From JBEHWX01 sp048498995 (GTDB lineage: Bacteria > Bacteroidota > Ignavibacteria > OLB7): 45,691 nt of DNA. The notes beneath the pieces were generated by a model, which saw nothing but the letters and a program-made list of their open reading frames with translations, was not told the origin of the DNA and did no database searches. Each line of letters starts with the position of its first letter. The stretch's first letter is position 1. The stretch is taken from positions 1 through 45,691 of the forward strand of contig JBEHWX010000042.1 in assembly GCA_048498995.1 (NCBI GenBank), read 5' to 3'. Position numbers and translations under genes: made by a program. Of this stretch, positions 1 through 8,100 are shown piece after piece.

Positions 1-95
1 TGATCTCTGTCGGTGCGTATAGGTAGATGATGTCGATGTTCTCTTGAATGCTCCGGGCGCGTGATCTCGCCCGAGCTCGCGACGCCGCGGAAGCC

Positions 96-617
96 TCAGG
101 CCTCCTGGCGAAGCGAGGGGAGCAGCGAATCGAGGCGGTCGAGCATCTCGGACCAGCCCTGCTCGGCGCCGGCGCGCTCCTCGACCGATACGGGAATGGC
201 GTAGCGCAGCGTCAGTCGCGTCTTTCCATCCTCCTCGGCGAATGTCACGGTCACGAGTGTCTCGGTCGGATGTCCCTCGCTCATGCCGTAGTAGGTCGGC
301 GACACCGGGTTCCCATTCTCATCGGCGAAGGAGTCGACGTAGGCGATCTTCTCCGGGGCCTCGATCTCGCGGTAGATGCCGAGCCCCCAGATATCGCGCC
401 CGCCGTCGAAGCTCATGCAGTAGTGGAACGCTCCTCCCGGACGGGGATCGACCGTGCAGTCGCGCACGGTGCATTCCTTCGGCGCCCACCAGCGCATCAG
501 GTGCTCCGGGCGCATCCAGGCCTGGAACACGAGCTCGCGAGGCGCATCGAACAGACGTGTGAGCACCAGCTCATCCTCGGTCGGCTCCGCGACGGAGCCC
601 TGCGGCATATCTGACAT
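96..617 (-). CDS. SRPBCC / AHSA1-type protein (second in operon)
   Basis: A 173-residue protein of the START/SRPBCC fold, Activator-of-Hsp90-ATPase-1-like (AHSA1) branch. Visible family marks are the N-terminal strand with TRLFDAPRELVFQAW, then RWWAPKECT, a PGGAFHYCM strand, and EAPEKIAYVDSF, followed by a C-terminal helix. Members bind small hydrophobic ligands in a cavity; the ligand here cannot be read from sequence. The start is supported by a strong Shine-Dalgarno (GGAGGAG) 4 bases upstream. It lies 72 bp downstream of a paralogous SRPBCC gene (690-1235) and an ArsR-type repressor (1216-1563) in the same direction. ArsR plus SRPBCC is a common pairing in which the repressor controls the operon. 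Family call secure, role unknown. Confidence 0.9.
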   Translation of the reverse strand: MSDMPQGSVAEPTEDELVLTRLFDAPRELVFQAWMRPEHLMRWWAPKECTVRDCTVDPRPGGAFHYCMSFDGGRDIWGLGIYREIEAPEKIAYVDSFADENGNPVSPTYYGMSEGHPTETLVTVTFAEEDGKTRLTLRYAIPVSVEERAGAEQGWSEMLDRLDSLLPSLRQEA

Positions 618-689
618 GATTCTCCTCCATGAAGCCCGCTCCCCGGAGCGCGCGTGGCGCTCCGGCGGACCGTGGCGATACTGTTGCGG

Positions 690-1235
690 TTACCGGCCGG
701 CGGCGGCCTCCATCTCGTTCTTCAGGAATTCATCCAGCTTCTCCCACGTTCCCTTGAATCCCTCGCTCAGCATCGGACGCATACGCGCGAAGGCCTCCAT
801 CTGCTCCGGGGTCGCGTTGACCGGAAGGCCGACGCCGGTGAGCGTGGTCTTCCCGTTCCCCTCATCGGCGAAGGTGAAGGTGTTCTGCACCTCCAGCGGC
901 CAGACCGGCATGAACGGGTTGGCGGCCAGGCCGCCGTTCTCGTCGGAGAAGGCGCTCACGAAGACGAGCTTCTCCGGCGCGGCGATCTCCTCGTACATGA
1001 ACCGGCCCCAGAGCGTCGGCCCTCCCGGCGCCTGCATGCTGTAGTGGAACATCCCGCCCGGACGGAAGTCGAGGCTCGCCACGGAGATGTTCGCTCCTTT
1101 CGGCCCCCACCATTTGGCCAGATGCTCGGCCTCGGAGAATGCCGAGAAGACGAGATCGCGAGGCGCGTCGAAGGTGCGCGTGATCGTGAAGGCACGCTCG
1201 TCGACGGCCTGATCGTTAGTTCTTTCCGCTGTCAT
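690..1235 (-). CDS. SRPBCC / AHSA1-type protein (first in operon)
   Basis: A 181-residue SRPBCC-fold protein with the AHSA1 pattern: ITRTFDAPRDLVFSAFSEAE near the N-terminus, KWWGPKGANI, PGGMFHYSM, and APEKLVFVSAFSDENGG. It is clearly paralogous to the neighbour at 96-617. An open frame extends upstream, but the ATG at 1235 is chosen because it gives the usual family N-terminus and overlaps the end of the ArsR gene by 20 bp, which suggests translational coupling. A GGGAAAAAGAAGA stretch lies just upstream. Soluble, with no signal peptide. Ligand unknown. Confidence 0.88.
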   Translation of the reverse strand: MTAERTNDQAVDERAFTITRTFDAPRDLVFSAFSEAEHLAKWWGPKGANISVASLDFRPGGMFHYSMQAPGGPTLWGRFMYEEIAAPEKLVFVSAFSDENGGLAANPFMPVWPLEVQNTFTFADEGNGKTTLTGVGLPVNATPEQMEAFARMRPMLSEGFKGTWEKLDEFLKNEMEAAAGR

Positions 1236-1563
1236 TCTTCTTTTTCCCTTGAAGTTCCTGGAGATAATCGTCGAGTCGGTCGAAGCTCTCCTCCCAGAAT
1301 CGGCGGTACTCATCCACCCAGTCGGAGATCTCTTTCAGGGGGGCGGCCTGAAGCCGGCAGGGGCGCCATTGCGCGTCCCGTCCCCTGGTGATCAGCCCGG
1401 CGTGCTCGAGCACCTTGAGATGCTTCGAGATGCCGGGGAGGCTCATGTTGAAGGGCTTGGCCAGATCGGTCACCGACGACTCCCCTTTCGAGAGCTGCGC
1501 CAGGATGGCGCGCCTCGTGGGATCGGCGAGTGCCGAGAAGACCGTGCTCAGATGATCAGCCAT
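1216..1563 (-). CDS. ArsR-family winged-helix repressor
   Basis: A 115-residue ArsR/SdpR-like winged-helix DNA-binding protein. The N-terminus (HLSTVFSALADPTRRAIL) and the recognition-helix region (SLPGISKHLKVLEHAGLI) are textbook for the family, followed by a wing (RGRDAQWRPCRL). No metal-binding CxC motif of the ArsR/SmtB type is seen in the recognition region, so this belongs with the non-metal group usually found beside SRPBCC genes. It is the first gene of the three-gene operon and probably represses its own promoter through the palindrome at 1573-1596, whose near end is only 9 bp upstream of the start codon. Confidence 0.92.
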   Translation of the reverse strand: MADHLSTVFSALADPTRRAILAQLSKGESSVTDLAKPFNMSLPGISKHLKVLEHAGLITRGRDAQWRPCRLQAAPLKEISDWVDEYRRFWEESFDRLDDYLQELQGKKKNDSGKN

Positions 1564-1572
1564 AGCATTTAA

Positions 1573-1596
1573 CCATCCAGTTAATTAACTGAATGG
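1573..1596. promoter_or_regulatory. 24-bp near-perfect palindrome, likely ArsR operator
   Basis: Two 12-bp half-sites, CCATCCAGTTAA and TTAACTGAATGG, are reverse complements with a single mismatch, centred on TTAA|TTAA. The site is AT-rich in a GC-rich context and sits immediately upstream of the ArsR start codon. Related ArsR/SdpR proteins bind TTAA-containing dyads at their own promoters, so autorepression is the simplest reading. Confidence 0.7.
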
Positions 1597-1677
1597 CAAA
1601 ATAAGAGAGCTGGAAGATGGAAGTCAAGAGGTGTGGAAGATTTTATGGGATTCATCGAACGTGATGCTGACAAGCCC

Positions 1678-1733
1678 GCATTGGTAGGCGCGCATTGGTA
1701 GGCGCGCATTGGTAGGCGCGCATTGGTAGGCGC
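1678..1733. repeat. Four tandem 14-bp repeats
   Basis: Unit GCATTGGTAGGCGC is repeated four times exactly, head to tail, with no spacers. The last unit runs into a 26-nt REP-like palindrome. The unit contains GGTAGGCGC, which is the end of that palindrome read on the other strand, so the array probably arose by slippage at the edge of the REP-like element. Confidence 0.9.
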
Positions 1734-1750
1734 ACGTCTTCAGCGTGCGC
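1725..1750 (-). repeat. 26-nt REP-like palindrome, copy 1
   Basis: Read on the minus strand this is GCGCACGCTGAAGACGTGCG followed by CCTACC. It has a stem CGCACG/CGTGCG around a CTGAAGA loop and a CCTACC tail, the family pattern shared with copies near 1.9, 10.6 and 15.6-15.7 kb. Confidence 0.75.
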
Positions 1751-1904
1751 TCTCCCTCCGGCGCTCTCCCTCCGGCGCCCCGTGCAGGCACTGATTCGGC
1801 ATGCGGTCGTCCGCACACACACATGCCTCACCGTGTCCGCCCGGCCTCTCTATCCCCCGTACGGGCGGCCCCCCGTGGCCGCCCAGCCCCGCGGCCGTGA
1901 ACGA

Positions 1905-1930
1905 GCGCGAGCTGAAGACTCGCGCCTACC
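1905..1930 (+). repeat. 26-nt REP-like palindrome, copy 2
   Basis: GCGCGAGCTGAAGACTCGCG then CCTACC: stem CGCGAG/CTCGCG, loop CTGAAGA, and the conserved tail. It is followed by two further partial CGCCTACC echoes. Confidence 0.75.
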
Positions 1931-2095
1931 GGACCATCGCCTACCGGACCAACGCCTACCCGCCCCTCGCGGCCTGGCAACACCATGACCTGAGGAGATC
2001 CATTGGATGGCCACCGCGGATCGGACGATGCAGGACGTCAACGCGCGCGCTCTTCGCCGGACGCTCCTCCTCCGCCGCATCGTCGGATGCGATCC

Positions 2096-2127
2096 GGAGG
2101 GGACGTCCGTGGCGGAACGTCCCCTCC
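2096..2127. repeat. Perfect 11-bp inverted repeat
   Basis: GGAGGGGACGT (2096-2106) and ACGTCCCCTCC (2117-2127) form a perfect stem around a 10-nt loop. It lies about 70 bp beyond the stop of the MoaD-like gene. There is no T-tract, so it may be a terminator of the GC-rich type seen elsewhere in this window, or a small repeat element. Confidence 0.5.
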
Positions 2128-2199
2128 TATCGCGATGATATCACGCCTCGTATCACGGCGCCCCATGCGTGGACACGTCCGATAACGACGCGCCCGAGT

Positions 2200-2496
2200 T
2201 CAGCCGCCGGCGATCGCGCCGATCACCATGAACGGCTCGCGTCCCTCGGCCACGGCATCCGGCAGCGGCGCGTCCGGCTCCTCGAGCGACAGATCCTCGC
2301 CGCAGGCGAAGAACCGGAGGAAGGCGCGTCGGCGTCCCGAGCCATGGTCGCGGATGGTGCCGCGGAGCATGGGATAGGCCGCCTCCAGCGCGTCGAGCAC
2401 CGAGCGCTGGGTCACCGGCCCGGCCAGATCGAGCAGCACCTCCCCATCCACGCGCGCGAGCGTGCGCAGGTGAAACGGGATCTCGACGCGGATCAT
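2200..2496 (-). CDS. MoaD/ThiS-like ubiquitin-fold sulfur carrier
   Basis: A 98-residue beta-grasp protein ending in Gly-Gly (IGAIAGG), the C-terminal tail that is adenylated and thiocarboxylated in MoaD and ThiS. The N-terminal strand VEIPFHLRTLARVDG and the SVLDALEAAYPML helix fit the MoaD pattern. Its start codon overlaps the stop of the upstream BNR-repeat gene as ATGA (2493-2496), so the two are translationally coupled. No molybdopterin or thiamine genes are nearby, so which sulfur-transfer route it serves is unknown. Such MoaD-like genes do occur beside BNR-repeat proteins, which argues for a dedicated function rather than Moco synthesis. Confidence 0.8.
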   Translation of the reverse strand: MIRVEIPFHLRTLARVDGEVLLDLAGPVTQRSVLDALEAAYPMLRGTIRDHGSGRRRAFLRFFACGEDLSLEEPDAPLPDAVAEGREPFMVIGAIAGG

Positions 2497-3608
2497 GGGA
2501 TCGTCTGGACTTCGACCGAAAGGACCGGCGGAAGATCGCGGACGATCGGCGCCCAGCTATCCCCCGCGTCGGCCGAGGCGTAGACCTGGCCGCCGGTGGT
2601 GCCGAAGTAGATGCCGCAGGAGTCGAGCGTGTCGACGGCCATCGCCTCGCGGAGCACGTTCACGTAGCAGTCCTGCTGCGGCAGGCCGTTGGTGAGCGCC
2701 TCCCAGTCGTTGCCGCCGGTGCGGCTCCGGTAGACGCGGAGCTTGCCGTCCGGCGGGAAGTGCTCCGAATCGCTCTTGATCGGGACCACGTAGATCGTCT
2801 CCGGCTCGTGCGCGTGCACGTCGATCGGGAATCCGAAGTCGGTCGGCAGATTGCCGCTCACCTTCGTCCAGTTGTCGCCGCCGTCGTCGGTGCGCATGAT
2901 GTCCCAGTGCTTCTGCATGAAGAGCGTGTTCGGGCGCGACGGATGCATGGCGATCCGGTGGACGCAGTGGCCGACTTCGGCGGCGGGATCGGGGATGTAC
3001 TTGGAGTTCAGGCCGTGGTTGGCCGGCTTCCAGGTTTCGCCGGCATCCTCGGAGCGGAAGACGCCCGCGGCGGAGATGGCGATGAACATCCGGTTGTGAT
3101 TGGTGGGATCGATGACGATGGTATGGAGTCCCATGCCGCCGGCGCCCGGCTGCCAGAGCGGTCCGGAGGGATGCTCGCGGAGTCCGGCCATCTCATGCCA
3201 GCTCTTGCCGCCGTCGGTGGTGCGGAACAGGGCCGCGTCCTCGGCGCCGGCGTAGACCGTGTCGGGATCGGAGAGGGAGGGCTCGAGGTGCCAGACCCGC
3301 TTGAACTCCCAGGGATGCTGCGTGCCGTCGTACCACTGGTGGGTGCCGGGGGTGCCGTTGTAGACGAACTCGTTGCCGACCGACTCCCAGGTCTGGCCGC
3401 CATCATCCGAGCGCTGGATCATCTGTCCGAACCAGCCGCTGGACTGGGAGGCGTAGAGGCGGTTGGGATCGACCGGCGATCCCTTCATGTGGTAGATCTC
3501 CCATCCGGCGAAGTGAGGTCCGGAGACCTTCCAGTCCTTGCGAGTGCCATCCGAGGTCAGGATGAACGCGCCCTTGCGCGTACCGACGAGTACACGAACC
3601 TGGCTCAT
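2493..3608 (-). CDS. BNR/Asp-box repeat beta-propeller protein
   Basis: A 371-residue protein with at least six Asp-box repeats of the type S/T-x-D-x-G-x-x-W: SDDGGQTW, TTDGGKSW, SEDAGETW, TDDGGDNW, SRTGGNDW and SADAGDSW. This is the sialidase/Ycf48-like propeller fold. It is not by itself evidence of sialidase activity, and the Arg triad and catalytic Tyr of true sialidases were not identified. The start at 3608 is preferred over an upstream open frame because an AGGAG site precedes it and the protein then begins SQVRVLVGTRKGAF, usual for the family. There is no signal peptide, so it is likely cytoplasmic. It is coupled to the MoaD-like gene downstream. Confidence 0.85.
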   Translation of the reverse strand: MSQVRVLVGTRKGAFILTSDGTRKDWKVSGPHFAGWEIYHMKGSPVDPNRLYASQSSGWFGQMIQRSDDGGQTWESVGNEFVYNGTPGTHQWYDGTQHPWEFKRVWHLEPSLSDPDTVYAGAEDAALFRTTDGGKSWHEMAGLREHPSGPLWQPGAGGMGLHTIVIDPTNHNRMFIAISAAGVFRSEDAGETWKPANHGLNSKYIPDPAAEVGHCVHRIAMHPSRPNTLFMQKHWDIMRTDDGGDNWTKVSGNLPTDFGFPIDVHAHEPETIYVVPIKSDSEHFPPDGKLRVYRSRTGGNDWEALTNGLPQQDCYVNVLREAMAVDTLDSCGIYFGTTGGQVYASADAGDSWAPIVRDLPPVLSVEVQTIP

Positions 3609-4022
3609 TGCCCGCTCCTGTGCGAAGTATTGATGTGGATAATCGAGGGATGTGACGGGTCTGGCATCGGGGCACACGCCGTCCTTGCCGGCCCGAGGGA
3701 TGGTGTGGGGCCGGCGGCGCGTCGTGAGTGTCGGGGAGGCCCGGTGCACGCGGACTCCTTACGCGTGATGCCGTTCAGGGGGGCATGAAGTTCCCTCCCA
3801 TCCCGGCGCGGATCCCCGACGTCGATCGATCCGTCCGAACGGGCGCTATATACGAGGGCGGAGAGAAACAACCAAATGGTTTGGGGTGGATTTGGGGAAG
3901 ATGATGGAAGGAAGGTAGATTCCAACCAGCTACTCCCATGTGAAATGGATATAACCGTACGCCTGCATCGCGCCGAAGGCCTCTCATAACCAAATGGTGG
4001 CATGAGGGGGACTTAGAACGAA
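3609..4022. other. Gene-free spacer with an 11-bp direct repeat
   Basis: No gene is recognised. AACCAAATGGT occurs at 3870-3880 and again at 3988-3998, about 118 bp apart. The stretch leads into the possible integrase remnant and the low-GC island; nothing else was identified. Confidence 0.5.
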
Positions 4023-4199
4023 GAGGGCACGCTCCGGGCGAGTGCCGAGTGGTGGTGGGAGAACGCCCTGGACTGGGACGACCGGACGATCTGCGACTTC
4101 GCCGGGCATACATCGCGGGTCAGGCAGCAGCACTACCGGACCACGCCGACGGTGGAGGAGCTGGAGGCGAGGCTGGGGAGAGCGAGGGAGGCGGCGTAG
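4023..4199 (+). pseudogene. Possible tyrosine-recombinase C-terminal remnant
   Basis: Reading codons in the frame that ends with TAG at 4197-4199 gives about 58 residues including ALDWDDRTICDFAGHTSRV, a short QQHYRTT stretch and an EELEARLGRAREAA tail. The spacing GH...(about 8)...HY resembles the last catalytic His and Tyr box of phage-type integrases (LGHxx..T..RYxH). The frame is closed by a stop at 4014-4016 and has no start codon, so at most this is a dead fragment. It sits at the left edge of the low-GC insert. The assignment is tentative; a chance open frame in high-GC DNA cannot be excluded. Confidence 0.3.
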
Positions 4200-4315
4200 T
4201 TGAAATGCATCTACAAATCTATTGTACTGGTAAGATTAGAAGATACTGGTAACCTCCACTGGGGCATTGAATCAATACCCCGTATCGCTCCCCACACATT
4301 TGACCGGATATCGGC

Positions 4316-5143
4316 ATGCTGTTTACAATTGACGACTCTAAAGATGACGGAGTACATCGCTGGGCGGTACTTAGTTGTAAGTGCAATCCAGAGGCGAATG
4401 ACGACCCAGTGTTAAATCACATCTGCGTTCGCATACGAGAAGTCTATGGTGAGTCAGAAATAATAGCGAGTATTGAGGCCGATCCAACAGTCGCTGAACG
4501 CTTCAATCTAAATGCTATTAAGCGGGCGATCCGTATGGGCCTGCCAGATCCTCCAAAGGAAGGTCTGAAGAAACCGACCCAGCTAACTAATTATCGTTCA
4601 GAGTCGACAGAAGTGCTCGCCCGGGAAGCTTTGAAAGAATGTCATAGGATTAACTTTCCTACTCATCCGCAGGAGGGTAAGCTGAACCCCAATGTTCCGA
4701 TTCTTGGGTTCGATGGATGGGGGATCGACGGAACATCTGACACAGGATTCTCACTGGTTCTTGTGCAAGTTAAAGGAACCGATGACGATGCTTGCCCCCC
4801 AAGTCAAGCTGCCGTATTGGCCGACGAATGTCGCAGTATTCCTCAAGAGCTAGACATCATTTGCCGGGCGCTCTCGATCTTAGCAATACGCCTACAAGGC
4901 ACCCTATTTGAAGAATCAATTCTAGCTATGCTAGAGACTATAGGTGAGAACCAACTTCCACCGATAGTTGTCGCGCCAGTCATTGTTCGTGGCCGAACAC
5001 AATCCCAGATGGATGATCTAGAACCAATTCAGGATGCTTGCCCTGACTTTGCTCCGATTCGAGCATGTGGATTGACGTTGTCAATTGGCACGGATCTTAC
5101 GGAGTTTGGCAAATGTGCCATGTTGAAAGCGAGGGCCGCTTGA
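4316..5143 (+). CDS. HamA-like (DUF1837-type) PD-(D/E)xK nuclease
   Basis: A 275-residue protein, first gene of a two-gene module. The central region has the layout of a PD-(D/E)xK nuclease core as in HamA/DUF1837 proteins: an acidic helix residue (E99 in SESTEVLAREAL), a GFDG loop (131-134, D133) and a strand ending in QVK (151-153). Canonical HamA proteins carry GExK; a Gln in place of the Glu is a known variant in Mrr-like enzymes. The frame opens only at 4304, so the ATG at 4316 is the sole reasonable start. Its TGA stop overlaps the helicase ATG by one base (TGATG). Base composition is clearly lower in GC than both flanks. In Hachiman and AbpAB systems such a protein partners a helicase in anti-phage defence. 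Function inferred from motif plus partner. Confidence 0.65.
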   Translation: MLFTIDDSKDDGVHRWAVLSCKCNPEANDDPVLNHICVRIREVYGESEIIASIEADPTVAERFNLNAIKRAIRMGLPDPPKEGLKKPTQLTNYRSESTEVLAREALKECHRINFPTHPQEGKLNPNVPILGFDGWGIDGTSDTGFSLVLVQVKGTDDDACPPSQAAVLADECRSIPQELDIICRALSILAIRLQGTLFEESILAMLETIGENQLPPIVVAPVIVRGRTQSQMDDLEPIQDACPDFAPIRACGLTLSIGTDLTEFGKCAMLKARAA

Positions 5144-8100
5144 TGGCTACGTTCCACGATCTTCAGGAATCAGAACAAATCAGAATGGCGCTTCAGGCCA
5201 TGGATTCATCTGAACTGGCTCATGCCCTTGAAACGGAGTTTGCGGCCGACGATCACAAAGCCTTAACAAGGCTTCGGATGGCTGCAAGCCTATCTCTTGC
5301 TCAGCTAATTGGAAGTCACCGAGTTGACGAGTTACTGAGAGTCCTCTCTTCGGATGTGCCCCAGGCTAGTCAAGAGAATATTGATGGTAGTGCATCGACA
5401 TTCTTGAAGTGGTCTGCATACCTGAATGCCATCAAAGATGGCGGATACTCCCCTTCGCCTGATGACCTACTATTCTTCTCAGCAGCAGGCCTCCTTGCTC
5501 GACAGCCAACCAAAGTCAGATCAATCTTGCGGCGGAGTTCTTTCCGTGAGTCAATGCAAGCGATTGCAGATGAAGGGGATTGGGCAGTCCAGGTACGGGC
5601 CAACATTAGTAGCGCGATTCTATTACTAATAGCACAAGACAGCAGACAGGACATCCAACATGCTGGTAAGATTATTAACAGCTTAAGCCAGAGACAGAAA
5701 AACCTTGAAGGCGATTGGCTTAACAAGCGCATCAGCCCAGACAGAGATGCGATCACCTTACTGGGCTTATACCATCTAGCGCAGGCAACAATCCGCACGT
5801 CGGAATTCCTACTCGTTGGTTCTGTCGAAACTCATGGAGAACCATCAACGGATATTGGGCCTGAATTAAGGCGCCTACTGATTCGTTCAGATGAGTATTT
5901 GACATTGTCGGCAGACATCGACACACAATTTTGGCTAAACTCAATAGCTATAATATTATGGCGGCTTAGGACCGACTCAATTTGGGTGTCGAGCCGAGGG
6001 ATTTCTCCTCGGATAAACAACCTACTTACAGAACTAACCCGTGGAGAGCGCGAGCGCAACGTTTTCAGCCTGCTTCCGTCTCAGCAAGAAGCTCTAAGGC
6101 GAAGCCTGCTTGATACGTCAAAAATTGCTGTTGTTCTTCAAATGCCAACCAGCGCCGGGAAAACGCTAATTGCAGAGTTTGCGATCGTTCAAACATGCGA
6201 TATATTTAGACCAGCCAAAGTTGTTTATGTTGCTCCGACGCGCGCTTTGGTCACCCAACTAGTACGTACTCTATCAGAGGACCTTAAGCCCATCGGCATT
6301 GACGTAGCTGCTGCTGGCAGTGCGTTCGAGGAGGACCCATATGAGCTCCAACTTTTGCTCGCCGCGACGGGAGTAGTTGTTGCCACGCCTGAGAAACTCG
6401 ATTTAATGTTTCGAGCACAGCCGACATGGTTTGAGGATCTTCGGCTTATCATAATCGACGAAGCACATCTTCTGCAGGACCACGAGCGCGGGGTTAGGCT
6501 CGAATTGCTTCTTGCCAACATTAGGCGCGAACGCTCTGAGGTTCGGCTCCTTCTTCTTACCCCATTTATTAATAACGCATCACAGATCGCGACATGGTTA
6601 GGTGGAGAACGCGGACTTCCTATTACAGTGCAATGGCGTCCAGCCCGCATACTTCTTGGCCTTTGCCAGTTTTCATACTCGGATGGCTCTCGTAATCTTC
6701 AGATTGATTGGAAGACTCCACATTCGGGTCCGGCATCTCCTTTAGCTACCGATCTACCTGTCAATGTAAAGTTGAAAGATCTGTCTACAACGACGAAAAA
6801 AGTTGTCTTTCTTTCTGATCGGTTTAAAAAGTTAGGCGCTATTCTGGCGCTTTTCACTTCATCAAGGTCTGAAGCAGAAAAGGCGGCACACACGGCTGCT
6901 GAGCAAAAGCCGAAGCTTAACGTGAGCGAATGCCCGCCGGGCTTGCGAGTTGCGATTGCTCTAGCCAAGGACGAATACGGCAAGAACTCGCAACTTGCTT
7001 TTTGCCTTGAGCGTGGCGTAGCGTTTCACCACTCTGCGCTTTCACCCACTCTGCGCTATTTGATTGAAGACCAAGTGAGGGTTGGTACAATACGTTTTAT
7101 TACGGCGACAACGACGCTGGCGCAGGGATTGAACTTCCCTGTATCCGTTGTCCTAATACATTCAGTTAACAAGCCGTACAATGGTGGTCCGCTGACCTCA
7201 TCCGAGTTTTGGAACGTTGCTGGACGAGCTGGCAGAGTCGGCATGGCCGACCAAGGCCTTGTCCTTTTCGCGGATGCTAAGCATAGAAACCATTGGGAGA
7301 ACTACTCTGCGAAGTTGAGTGATGACATCAATTCCGCCCTTCTTCAGGTAATAAATCGTCTTGGCCCCGGCGGCTCTTTGAAAGAGCAATACAACACCCA
7401 TGAAGAACTCAGACCATTTTTGCAGTATCTAAATCATGCTGCAGCAACCCTCTCGCCAGCACGAGCTCTAAATAGATTGGAAGAGATTCTCGAATCGAGC
7501 TTAGCAAACATGCAAGTTACAAACTCTGGTGAAAGCCAGAGGCTGCGTTCGATCGCAAGCCAATACCTCAAATTGATTTCTAGGCAGCAGGTCGGTTATC
7601 TTAAAGTAGTCGACACAACGGGGCTTGGCTCTTTCAGCTTTGACGAACTCTATGCAAAGATCGGCGCCAGCGATATTCTATCAAATGGGCCTAATGCCAT
7701 TCTCTCTAAAAGAGAAGGCGGGATGAGAGAATTAGTCGAAGCATTACGATGGCTCCCCGAATTGTCACTAGCTATTGGGTTAGGTGAAGGAGATATTAGT
7801 GTTAGCAAGGTCGCACAAGTCGTTCAAGGCTGGATGGATGGTAAACCTATCCGTGATCTGGCAAGCACTTTTGCAGGTGACAGTGAAGGTAAGAGAATCC
7901 GAAAGGCAGCTACATATATTTATGGAACAGTAGCGCAAACGATCTCATGGGGTGCTCATGCCTATCTAAAGGGTTGGACTATGCGTAAGAGCACCAGATT
8001 GGCTGACCCTATGCCGTCGGACTTGATGCTGCCTGCATATATTCAGTATGGTGTGCACAGCCCAGAAGCTGCCATCGCGTCTTTGCTGAGCATTCCCAGG

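Larger units (their letters stand above)
1597..2095. other. Gene-free spacer with dispersed repeats
   Basis: No convincing gene is seen. The spacer holds four tandem 14-bp units (1678-1733), two copies of a 26-nt palindromic repeat (1725-1750 and 1905-1930) and, after the second copy, two decayed echoes of its CGCCTACC end (to about 1960). The open frames here are composition artefacts of high GC. Confidence 0.6.

Noticed and set aside
1678..1733. Possible CRISPR array
   Set aside because: The 14-bp units are directly adjacent with no spacers and no cas genes are present.
2493..3608. Sialidase activity for the BNR protein
   Set aside because: Asp-boxes alone are shared by many propellers; catalytic Arg triad and Tyr/Glu pair were not identified and there is no signal peptide.
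3870..3998. AACCAAATGGT direct repeats as attachment sites of the island
   Set aside because: Both copies lie on the same side of the island and none was seen near the tRNA end, so they do not bracket it.
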